Assembly (NCBI GenBank): GCA_019683665.1
Contig: JADGIB010000177.1
Span: 1-7,439, forward strand
Direction: 5' to 3'
Length of the DNA: 7,439 nucleotides
Origin: Solirubrobacteraceae bacterium
GTDB lineage: Bacteria > Actinomycetota > Thermoleophilia > Solirubrobacterales > Solirubrobacteraceae
Shown: positions 1-7,439 of the stretch, piece after piece
How positions within the stretch are numbered: the stretch's first letter is position 1
How the letters are laid out: the number at the start of each line of letters is the position of its first letter
Made by a program: the position numbers and the translations under genes
The notes under the pieces: model-generated
What the model saw: the letters and a program-made list of their open reading frames with translations, nothing else
Database searches by the model: none
Told to the model about the DNA's origin: nothing

Positions 1-398
1 CGGGCGGCCCGCGGCGCGGCGCCGCGGCCGGCCCGCCGCGCGGGGGCGGGCGCCGGGGTCACCCCGGGCTGGTCGCCGAGGAGGAGGACGAGCAGCGCGC
101 AGCGCGGGTCGAGCGCGCCGAGCGCGGCGGCGATCGACGACGAGCAGCCCGCGCCGGGGTCGCCGGCGACGACGACGTCGGCGCCGGACAGGTCGACCCG
201 GGCGCGGACCGCGCCGGCGGCGCCGCCGCGCGCGCCGCCGAGCGGGTCGAAGCGGCAGGCGCGGGCGGTGTCGAGGACGGCGTCCAGGAGCGTCGCGCCG
301 CGGTACGGAAGCAGCTGCTTCGGCTCGCCCAGGCGGCGCGACGCGCCGGCGGCCAGGACGACGCCGGCCGTGAACGGCGCCTCAGCGGGCGCGGGCAC
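1..398 (-). CDS. MobA/MocA-like molybdenum cofactor nucleotidyltransferase (partial, 3' end beyond window)
   Basis: This is the N-terminal 132 residues of a GT-A-fold NTP transferase of the MobA/MocA type. The diagnostic nucleotide-binding motif LAAGASRRLG lies at residues 15-24, followed by PKQLLPY at 26-32 with the conserved Lys27. A GCSSSIAAAL segment lies at 84-93 and the GDQP metal/nucleotide motif at 108-111. Members of this family transfer CMP (MocA) or GMP (MobA) to molybdopterin. Beside a CO dehydrogenase, whose family uses molybdopterin cytosine dinucleotide, a MocA-like CTP role is the likelier reading (inference). The start is a GTG at 396-398 with GGGAGG six bases upstream, and it overlaps the end of the preceding XdhC-YHS gene by 17 bp in another frame. 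The full family length is about 190-210 residues, so roughly a third lies off the left edge. The stretch after GDQP is unusually Ala/Arg/Pro-rich and resembles the family less. Confidence 0.82.
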   Translation of the reverse strand, partial: MPAPAEAPFTAGVVLAAGASRRLGEPKQLLPYRGATLLDAVLDTARACRFDPLGGARGGAAGAVRARVDLSGADVVVAGDPGAGCSSSIAAALGALDPRCALLVLLLGDQPGVTPAPAPARRAGRGAAPRAA

Positions 399-1274
399 GC
401 CACGCCTCCCGGCAGCCCTCGCAGCAGAACGCGTGCTCGCCGTCGGTCGGCGTGTGCGGGCCGACCGCGACGGTCATCCCGCAGACGGGGTCGACCGCCT
501 CCCGCGCCGCCGCGGGCGTCGCGGCCGGCGCCGCCGGGCGCACGGGCGTCACCGCGAGCAGCGGGCCGGGGGCGGGCGCCGCGCGGCGCGCGGCGACGAT
601 CTCGGCCAGGATCGCCAGCGCGATCTCGGCGTGCGTGCGCGCCCCGATCGCCAGGCCCGCGGGCGTGCGCACCCGCTCGAGCGCGGCCGCGCCGGCGCCC
701 TCGTCGCGCAGCGCGGCGAGGACCGCGGCGCCGCGCCGGCGCGAGGCGACGAGCCCGACGTACTCGCAGCCGGCCTCGAGCGCCGCCCGCAGCGCGTCCT
801 CGTCGCCGTGGCCGAGCGACGCGACGACCGCGGCGAAGTCCCCCGGCCGGGCCCGCTCGCCGAGCCGCGGCCGCAGGCCCAGCGGCGGGCACAGGTCGGC
901 GAGCGCCTCGGCCACCGGCGAGCGCCCCGCGATCGCCACCCGCGGCGCCGGCAGCCGCGGCTCGAGGAACAGCTCGAGCGCGCCGCCGCTCAGGCACGGG
1001 TTGGCGACGACGACCGACCCGGGCTCCGCGGACGGCCCGTCCTGCGCGCCCGGCAGGATGCGCAGCAGGACGGGCTCGCCGGTCTCCAGGGCCCGCAGCG
1101 CCTGCAGGCGGACGGTCGCGTCGGCGCACGAGCCGCCGACGAACCCGTCGATCGTCCCGTCGCCGAGGACGATCGCGCGGTCGCCGGGGCGGGCGCTGGT
1201 CGGCGCGGCGCAGCGCACGACCGTCGCCTCGACGAACGGGACGCCGGCCTCCTCGAGCTGCGCGGCGGTGCGTG

Positions 1275-1278
<4 letters not shown>
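382..1278 (-). CDS. XdhC/CoxI-family Mo-cofactor maturation protein with C-terminal YHS domain
   Basis: A 298-residue protein. Residues 1-107 match the XdhC/CoxI N-terminal domain, with a GGSC turn at 48-51 and LSGG at 96-99. Residues 110-232 form a Rossmann-like XdhC C-terminal domain ending in the hallmark TPAGLAIGARTHAEIALAI segment (205-223). After a Pro/Ala-rich linker (233-260) comes a YHS domain at 262-298, with VDPVCGM and a CCEGC cluster (Cys266, 285, 286, 289 as likely metal ligands). XdhC-family proteins bind molybdenum cofactor, promote its sulfuration and help insert it into xanthine-oxidase-family enzymes. YHS modules are associated with metal handling. The ATG overlaps the coxL stop as ATGA, and no Shine-Dalgarno sequence lies upstream, which suggests termination-reinitiation coupling to coxL. 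The nucleotide-loop glycines are degenerate (IAGRSPVAEAL at 115-125). The family call is secure. The YHS role, perhaps delivery of copper for the Mo-Cu site, is inference. Confidence 0.88.
385..495 (-). other. YHS metal-binding domain fused to XdhC
   Basis: These are the last 37 residues of the XdhC-family protein. VDPVCGMTV opens the module and FCCEGCREAW closes it, the usual YHS layout of one Cys near the N-terminal end and a Cys cluster near the C-terminal end. It is joined to the XdhC body by a low-complexity Ala/Pro linker. Related modules occur in copper P-type ATPases and other metal-handling proteins. Confidence 0.85.
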
Positions 1279-3646
<2,368 letters not shown>

Positions 3647-3647
<1 letters not shown>

Positions 3648-4138
3648 CAGGCGATCGCCTCCTCGCCGGCCGTCGCGCCGGCCTCGTGCTCCGCGGCCCA
3701 GCGGACCGCCCGGACGATGTTCGCGTAGCCGGTGCAGCGGCAGATCTGGCCGCTGATCGCGACGCGGATCTCCTCGTCGGAGGGGTTCGGGTTCTCGTTC
3801 AGCAGCGCCCGGGCGGTGAGCATCATCCCCGGGGTGCAGAACCCGCACTGCAGGCCGTGCTCCTCGAAGAACCCCTGCTGGACCGGGTCGAGCTCGCCGT
3901 CGCGGGCCAGGCCCTCGACGGTCGTGATCTCGTGGCCCTCGGCCATCGCCGCGAGCATCGTGCACGACTTCACCGGCTCGCCGTCGACGAGCACGACGCA
4001 CGCGCCGCAGTTCGACGTGTCGCAGCCCCAGTGGGTGCCGGTGAGGTCGAGGTGGTCGCGCAGGACGTGGACGAGCAGCGTCCGCGGCTCGGCCTCGGCC
4101 GAGCGGGTCTCGCCGTTGATCGAGAGCGTGATCTGCAT
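3647..4138 (-). CDS. coxS: Carbon monoxide dehydrogenase small iron-sulfur subunit CoxS
   Basis: A 163-residue protein with two [2Fe-2S] domains, which passes electrons from the Mo-Cu centre in CoxL to the FAD in CoxM. The N-terminal plant-ferredoxin-type domain has Cys39, Cys44, Cys47 and Cys59 (GCDTSNCGAC pattern). The C-terminal helical domain has Cys98 and Cys101 (QCGFCTPGM) and Cys133 and Cys135 (ICRCTGY). All eight cluster ligands are present, and the length is normal for CoxS (about 160-166). The ATG at 4136-4138 follows a strong AGGAGG at 4145-4150 with a six-base spacer, which decides this start over far-upstream in-frame codons. The coxM stop lies 11 nt upstream, and the coxS stop overlaps the coxL start by one base. 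The C-terminal tail after RAVRWAAE is short and variable, as is usual. Confidence 0.96.
3658..3663 (-). promoter_or_regulatory. Shine-Dalgarno for coxL inside coxS
   Basis: AGGAGG on the minus strand, inside the last codons of coxS. The spacer to the coxL ATG is ten bases, a little long. Together with the TGATG stop/start overlap it supports the MAATEQ start. Confidence 0.6.
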
Positions 4139-4142
4139 CGGT

Positions 4143-4150
4143 CTCCTCCT
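4143..4150 (-). promoter_or_regulatory. Shine-Dalgarno for coxS
   Basis: AGGAGGAG on the minus strand, immediately after and sharing one A with the coxM TGA stop, four to six bases before the coxS ATG. It is one of the strongest ribosome sites in the window and would give CoxS its own loading site. Confidence 0.75.
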
Positions 4151-5022
4151 CAGGAGGCCAGCGTCCGCTCGGCGGCGCGGCGCAGGGCTCGGTGGGTCAG
4201 CTCGCGGGCGAGGTGGCGCTTGTACTCGGCCGACCCGCGCTGGTCGGCGATCGGGTCGCAGTCCTCGGCGGCGAGCGCGGCCGCCTCGGCGAACGCCTCC
4301 TCCGAGGGCGGGCGCCCGACGAGCGCCTGCTCGGCGCGCTCGCAGCGCACCCCGCGCGGGTTCACGGCGCTGAGCGCGATCCCGGCGTCGGCGACGGTCG
4401 CGCCGTCGAGCCAGAGCGCGGCGCCGGCGGCGGCGATCGCCCAGTCGCCGGCGCGCCGCTCGACCTTCTCGTAGGCGCTGCCGCCGTGGGGGCGGACGGG
4501 GACGCGGACCTCGACGAGCATCTCCGCGTCGCCGACCGCCGTCTCGTACGGGCCGCGGTGGAAGGCGACCATGTCGAGGACGCGGTCGCCGCCGCGGCCG
4601 CGGATCACGACGCTCGCCTTCAGCGCCGCGCACACGGCGCTGAGGTCCTCGGACGGGTCGGCCTGGCAGAGCGCCCCGCCGATCGTGCCGCGGTTGCGGA
4701 CCGGCGGGTCGGCGATCCTGCGCTCGGCGTCGCGCATGATCGGGAAGCGCCGGACCAGCAGCTCGGACTCGAGCACGTCGCGGTGGCGGGTCATCGCCCC
4801 GATCCGCACCTCGCCGCCCTCCTCGCGGACGTCGCCGAGCTCGCCGGCCAGCGGGTTGATGTCGATGAGGTGCTCGGGGGTGGCGAGGCGGAGCTTCATC
4901 ATCGGCAGCAGCGAGTGGCCGCCGGCGACCAGCCGCGCCTCCGGGCCCAGCCGCTCCAGCAGATCGATCGCCTCGCCCACGCTCGACGCGCGGACGTACT
5001 CGAAGGGCGCGGGTACCTGCAT
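4150..5022 (-). CDS. coxM: Carbon monoxide dehydrogenase medium FAD-binding subunit CoxM
   Basis: A 290-residue flavoprotein subunit that takes electrons from the CoxS clusters onto FAD and passes them to the quinone pool. The two FAD pyrophosphate-binding motifs of the family are present: AGGHSLLPMMKLRLA at 33-47 and RNRGTIGG at 109-116. The CO dehydrogenase flavoprotein C-terminal domain spans about 180-285, with SAEYKRHLA near its end at 264-272. The length matches O. carboxidovorans CoxM (about 288). The chosen start MQVPAPFEY has a GGAGAGGA ribosome-binding sequence five bases upstream. An in-frame ATG 54 nt further upstream would add 18 residues with no family resemblance, so I rejected it. 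This is the first gene of the minus-strand operon and is divergent from the LysR gene. Confidence 0.95.
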   Translation of the reverse strand: MQVPAPFEYVRASSVGEAIDLLERLGPEARLVAGGHSLLPMMKLRLATPEHLIDINPLAGELGDVREEGGEVRIGAMTRHRDVLESELLVRRFPIMRDAERRIADPPVRNRGTIGGALCQADPSEDLSAVCAALKASVVIRGRGGDRVLDMVAFHRGPYETAVGDAEMLVEVRVPVRPHGGSAYEKVERRAGDWAIAAAGAALWLDGATVADAGIALSAVNPRGVRCERAEQALVGRPPSEEAFAEAAALAAEDCDPIADQRGSAEYKRHLARELTHRALRRAAERTLAS

Positions 5023-5027
5023 GGCCG

Positions 5028-5035
5028 TCCTCTCC
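5028..5035 (-). promoter_or_regulatory. Shine-Dalgarno for coxM
   Basis: GGAGAGGA on the minus strand with a five-base spacer (CGGCC) to the ATG at 5020-5022. It decides the MQVPAPFEY start over the in-frame ATG at 5076. Confidence 0.65.
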
Positions 5036-5088
5036 TCGAATGACCCGAGGCGGACGCTACCGGCGGCTCGTGACAACCGGCACGACCG

Positions 5089-5104
5089 ATAACGGTTCGC
5101 TTAT
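5089..5104. promoter_or_regulatory. ATAA-N8-TTAT dyad, candidate LysR operator between coxM and lysR
   Basis: A perfect 4+4 inverted repeat, ATAA and TTAT separated by 8 bases, in the 95-nt divergent intergenic region. It is almost the only AT-rich patch in the window. LysR-type regulators bind short interrupted dyads between themselves and a divergent target, so a role as operator is reasonable. The exact T-N11-A pattern is not present, and the repeat also overlaps possible -10 boxes, which could explain the AT content without an operator. Confidence 0.4.
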
Positions 5105-5105
5105 A
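5100..5105 (-). promoter_or_regulatory. Candidate -10 box of the cox operon
   Basis: TATAAG on the minus strand is a good -10 match. It would give a leader of roughly 70 nt before coxM. There is no recognisable TTGACA at the right distance, as expected for an activator-dependent promoter. It overlaps both the dyad and the opposite-strand -10 candidate. Confidence 0.35.
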
Positions 5106-5107
5106 GT
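5102..5107 (+). promoter_or_regulatory. Candidate -10 box of the LysR gene
   Basis: TATAGT, a five-of-six match to TATAAT, ends ten bases before the GTG at 5118. No convincing -35 is visible upstream. The spacing predicts a leader of only a few bases, so the regulator mRNA may be leaderless or nearly so, which fits the absence of a Shine-Dalgarno sequence. Confidence 0.4.
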
Positions 5108-5117
5108 CGCCGGGACC

Positions 5118-6080
5118 GTGACGTTCGCGCAGCTGCGCTCCATCGCGACGGTCGCGCGCCTCGGGTCCGTCACCGCGGCCGCCGAGGCGCTCGGCGTCAG
5201 CGAGCCGGCGGTCTCCGCGGCGGTCGCCGCGCTGCGCCGCGACCTCGGCGACCAGCTCTTCGTGCGCGTCGGCAGCGGCATCCGGCTCACGCCGGGCGGC
5301 GAGCGGCTCGCGGCCGCCGCGGCCGAGATCCTCGGGATCGAGGACCGGCTGCGCCGCGGGGTCCGCGAGGCGCGCGGCGAGCAGGGGCTGCTGCGGCTCG
5401 TCGTCTCCCCGGCCGTCGCCGAGTACGTGTCGGCGCCGCTGCTGGACGCGTTCACCCGCCGCCGCCCGACGCTCGAGGTGACCCAGGAGGTCGCGGCGCC
5501 CGAGGCGTTCCCGGCCATGCTCGCCGACCGCCGCGCCGACGTCGCGCTCGGGCCGGCGCCGCCGCCGTCGCTCGACCTCGAGGTCGCGCCGTTCCTGCGC
5601 TACAAGCTCGTCGTCGTCGCCGCGCCCGGCCACCGGCTGGCCGCCGCGGGGGAGGTGCGTCTGCGCGAGCTGGCCGGCGAGCGCTGGCTCGTCGGGCCGG
5701 CCGACGCGGAGCTGCTGGCCCTCTTCGCCCAGCAGGGGCTGTCGCCGCCCGACCGCGGCGCGTTCGCCACCGAGGCCGCCGCCCAGGACGCGACGGCGGC
5801 GGGGGAGGGGGTGATGCTCGCGGTCGCCCACACCGTCGTCGGGGCGCTGCGGCGGGGGTCCCTCGTGCGCCTCGCCGTGCGCGGGACGCCGCGCGACGCG
5901 ATGTGGCACGCGGCGACGCTGCGCGGCGACCGCTGCTCGCCGGTCGCCGACGCGATGCGGCGGTTCGTCGCGACGGCCGGCGCGACGCAGGCGATCGTCT
6001 CGCGCCCGGGCGGGGTGCCGGCCGGCCGCTTCCGCCCGCCGGTCTACGTGACGATCTGGACCGCGGTCGAGGTCAGCTGA
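5118..6080 (+). CDS. LysR-family transcriptional regulator, divergent from cox operon
   Basis: A 320-residue LysR-type regulator. The winged helix-turn-helix is at residues 3-62 (FAQLRSIATVARLGSVTAAA, then SEPAVSAAV with DLGDQLFVR), followed by a linker helix rich in Arg/Glu. A LysR substrate-binding domain spans about 90-290, with ADVALGP at 140-146 and PGHRLA at 170-175. The GTG start at 5118-5120 is chosen because the helix-turn-helix begins within five residues of it. The longer ATG at 5040 would add 26 residues encoded by the promoter region. A tail after about residue 295 ends in RFRPPVYVTIWTAVEVS, longer than in many LysR proteins. Mycobacterial CutR is a LysR protein divergent from the CO dehydrogenase genes and needed for their expression, so control of this operon is the natural inference. 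Its effector is unknown. The 3' end overlaps the convergent XdhC gene by 8 bp. Confidence 0.9.
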   Translation: MTFAQLRSIATVARLGSVTAAAEALGVSEPAVSAAVAALRRDLGDQLFVRVGSGIRLTPGGERLAAAAAEILGIEDRLRRGVREARGEQGLLRLVVSPAVAEYVSAPLLDAFTRRRPTLEVTQEVAAPEAFPAMLADRRADVALGPAPPPSLDLEVAPFLRYKLVVVAAPGHRLAAAGEVRLRELAGERWLVGPADAELLALFAQQGLSPPDRGAFATEAAAQDATAAGEGVMLAVAHTVVGALRRGSLVRLAVRGTPRDAMWHAATLRGDRCSPVADAMRRFVATAGATQAIVSRPGGVPAGRFRPPVYVTIWTAVEVS

Positions 6081-7179
6081 CGGCGGCGGCGCGCGGGTGG
6101 ATCGGCCCGCTGCCCTCGGCCAGGCGGCCGCCGGCGCGGCCGGCGCGCAGCGCGAGGATCTCGCCGAGCACGGAGACCGCGGTCTCCGCCGGGGTGCGGG
6201 CGCCGACGTCGAGCCCGCACGGGGAGCTGATGCGCGCGAGGTCGGCCTCGGGCACGCCGGCCTCGCGCAGGCGCCGCTCGCGGTCGGCGTGGGTGCGGCG
6301 GCTGCCGAGCGCGCCGATGTAGCCGGCCCCGGTGGCGAGCGCGCCGATGAGCGCGGGCTCGTCGAACTTGCTGTCGTGGGTGAAGACGAGGACGGCGTCG
6401 CGCGGGCCGAGCTCCTGGCCGGCGAGGTAGGCGTCGGGCCAGGCGACGACGACTTCGGCGTGGGCGCTGAAGCGCGGGCTCTGCGCGAAGGCCGGGCGCG
6501 CGTCGACGATCGTCACCCGGTAGCCGATGTGGGTGGCCATCGCGGCGAGCGCGGCCGAGAAGTCGATCGCGCCGAAGATGACCATCCGCGGCCGGGTGGC
6601 GAATGCGTGGATCGCGACCCGCAGCTCGCCGCCGATCGTCTCGCCGCCGGCGCCGTAGCGGCGGACCGCCGAGCGGCCCTCGTCGAGGTAGCCGCGCGCC
6701 TCGCGGGCGACGTTGCCGTCGAGGAGCGACCCGAGGCCGAGCGACCCGACGGTCCCGTCGGGGGCGACCGCCATCTGGGCGCCGGCGCCCGCCCCGTCGA
6801 GGAGGGTGGCGAGCGCGACGGGCCGGTCCTCCTCGACGCCGTCGACGACGGCCCGCAGCGGCTCGACGTCGCGCAGCTCGGCGACGAACACGCGGACGGT
6901 GCCGCCGCACATGAGCCCGACGTCGGCGGCCTGGTCGTCGCTGATGCCGTAGGTGGCGACCCGCGGCGGCGCGCCGGCCAGGATCCCCTGGGCCTCCTCG
7001 ACGAGCGCGGCCTCGACGCAGCCGCCGGTGACCGACCCCTCGATGCGGCCCTGGTCGTCGACGAGCATGACGGCGCCCGGGTCCAGCGGGGCGGAGCCGA
7101 CGGTCTCCACGAGCGTGCAGGCGACGACCCGGCGACCCTCGGCGACCCAGCGCAGCGCCGTTGCGTGCGGCGACGACAT
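6073..7179 (-). CDS. xdhC: XdhC/CoxI-family molybdenum cofactor insertion/maturation protein
   Basis: A 368-residue, full-length XdhC-family protein without a YHS domain. The N-terminal XdhC/CoxI domain has ETVGSAPLDPGAVMLV (residues 25-40), the hallmark TGGCVEAAL at 51-59 and MCGGTVRVFV at 90-99. The C-terminal Rossmann-like domain starts at MVIFGAIDFSAAL (199-211) and includes YIGALGSRRTH (277-287) and SPCGLDVGARTPAETAVSVLGEI (299-321). Family members bind Mo cofactor and aid its sulfuration and insertion into xanthine dehydrogenase-type enzymes. The neighbourhood suggests CODH maturation, though it could serve another molybdoenzyme. The ATG at 7177-7179 is chosen because the XdhC domain begins about eight residues later and a TAACGT box sits eight bases upstream. 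The in-frame extension to 7380 is Ala/Arg/Gly filler. In-frame TTG at 7188 is an alternative. The nucleotide-loop motif GAIDFS replaces the more usual GAGH-type sequence. Confidence 0.9.
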   Translation of the reverse strand: MSSPHATALRWVAEGRRVVACTLVETVGSAPLDPGAVMLVDDQGRIEGSVTGGCVEAALVEEAQGILAGAPPRVATYGISDDQAADVGLMCGGTVRVFVAELRDVEPLRAVVDGVEEDRPVALATLLDGAGAGAQMAVAPDGTVGSLGLGSLLDGNVAREARGYLDEGRSAVRRYGAGGETIGGELRVAIHAFATRPRMVIFGAIDFSAALAAMATHIGYRVTIVDARPAFAQSPRFSAHAEVVVAWPDAYLAGQELGPRDAVLVFTHDSKFDEPALIGALATGAGYIGALGSRRTHADRERRLREAGVPEADLARISSPCGLDVGARTPAETAVSVLGEILALRAGRAGGRLAEGSGPIHPRAAAVS

Positions 7180-7187
7180 CCACGGCA

Positions 7188-7193
7188 ACGTTA
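7188..7193 (-). promoter_or_regulatory. Candidate -10 element for a leaderless xdhC transcript
   Basis: TAACGT on the minus strand fits the actinobacterial TANNNT -10 pattern and ends eight bases before the ATG at 7179. No Shine-Dalgarno sequence is present. This geometry is what leaderless actinobacterial genes show, with transcription starting at or next to the A of ATG. Confidence 0.45.
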
Positions 7194-7197
7194 CCCC

Positions 7198-7238
7198 GTC
7201 CGGGCGCCGGCCGGGGCGGCCGGTCGGGTCGCCCGGAC
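7198..7238. repeat. Nested inverted repeat (hairpin) upstream of xdhC
   Basis: The outer arms GTCCGGGCG (7198-7206) and CGCCCGGAC (7230-7238) are perfect 9-bp complements. Inside them CCGGCC (7207-7212) and GGCCGG (7218-7223) form a second 6-bp stem around GGGGC. There is no T-run on either side, so it is not a classical intrinsic terminator. It could act as a GC-hairpin terminator shielding xdhC from upstream transcription, or as an operator covering the -35 region of the xdhC promoter. Confidence 0.5.
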
Positions 7239-7439
7239 GATGCCGGGGCCCGCGACCGGATACGCGCCGGTCGGCACCGCGCTCGGCGCGGCGGGCGATG
7301 GCCCGCAACCCCTTCCCGGTCGCCACCGCGTCGTCGCCGCCGGCGGCCGCCTCGGCGGCTTCTCCGCGCCCGGCGGCCACGCCGCGAAGCGGCCGATGCT
7401 CGAGCGCGAGGGCGCCCGCGGGCGCGGCGGGCCGACGCT
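7239..7439. other. Right-edge region with no recognisable gene
   Basis: About 200 nt upstream of xdhC with no gene I recognise. A plus-strand frame opens with ATG at 7240 and stays open to the edge. Its third positions are G or C almost throughout after about 7320, and it includes GGRLGGFSAPGGHAAKRPML, but I cannot match it to a family. Minus-strand frames are also open, as expected at this GC content. It may be the 5' part of a gene continuing beyond the window, or non-coding. Confidence 0.25.

Noticed and set aside
59..1129. 356-residue minus-strand frame over the XdhC-YHS and MocA-like genes
   Set aside because: Arg/Ala/Pro low-complexity translation. The real genes in the other two minus frames carry clear motifs (GGSC and YHS; LAAGASRRLG and GDQP).
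4192..5043. 283-residue plus-strand open frame opposite coxM
   Set aside because: Shadow of coxM in the complementary frame, with no recognisable motif and extreme Ala/Arg/Gly content.
4899..5909. 336-residue minus-strand open frame crossing the lysR gene and promoter
   Set aside because: It runs across the divergent intergenic region and opposite a well-supported LysR protein. Its sequence is Arg/Gly/Asp filler.
7180..7380. N-terminal extension of the second XdhC to the ATG at 7380
   Set aside because: It would translate through the nested hairpin and the TAACGT box. The extension is Ala/Gly/Arg-rich and unlike any XdhC N-terminus.

Overview
This window is very GC-rich DNA (roughly three quarters G+C, with third codon positions almost all G or C). 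It suggests a high-GC Actinomycetota, possibly a soil Thermoleophilia/Solirubrobacterales-type organism. The lineage guess is inference from composition and gene style only. The core is a compact gene cluster for a form I aerobic carbon monoxide dehydrogenase (Mo-Cu CODH). The large subunit carries the AYRCSFR active-site loop that separates true CO dehydrogenases from form II and other xanthine-oxidase-family enzymes.

Layout. A minus-strand operon starts near 5022 and reads leftward: coxM (FAD subunit), coxS (2x[2Fe-2S] subunit), coxL (Mo-Cu catalytic subunit), an XdhC/CoxI-family maturation protein with a C-terminal YHS metal-binding domain, and a MobA/MocA-like nucleotidyltransferase that runs off the left edge. 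The junctions are an 11-nt gap, a 1-nt TGATG overlap, a 4-nt ATGA overlap and a 17-nt overlap, so the five genes look co-transcribed and partly translationally coupled. A LysR-family regulator is divergently transcribed on the plus strand from a 95-nt intergenic region. That region holds an ATAA-N8-TTAT dyad with possible -10 elements for both directions. A second, full-length XdhC-family gene is convergent with the regulator and overlaps its 3' end by 8 bp. It has what looks like a leaderless promoter next to a strong nested hairpin. The last 200 nt or so hold no gene I can identify.

How the genes work together (inference from family knowledge). CoxM, CoxS and CoxL form the (LMS)2 enzyme that oxidises CO to CO2 and passes electrons to the respiratory chain. 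The MocA-like protein would make or supply the molybdopterin cytosine dinucleotide cofactor. XdhC-family proteins bind and protect Mo cofactor for insertion, and the YHS extension may add a metal-related role. The LysR protein is placed to control the operon, as CutR does for the cut genes of mycobacteria. The usual coxD, coxE and coxG maturation genes are not in the window and could lie beyond the left edge or elsewhere.
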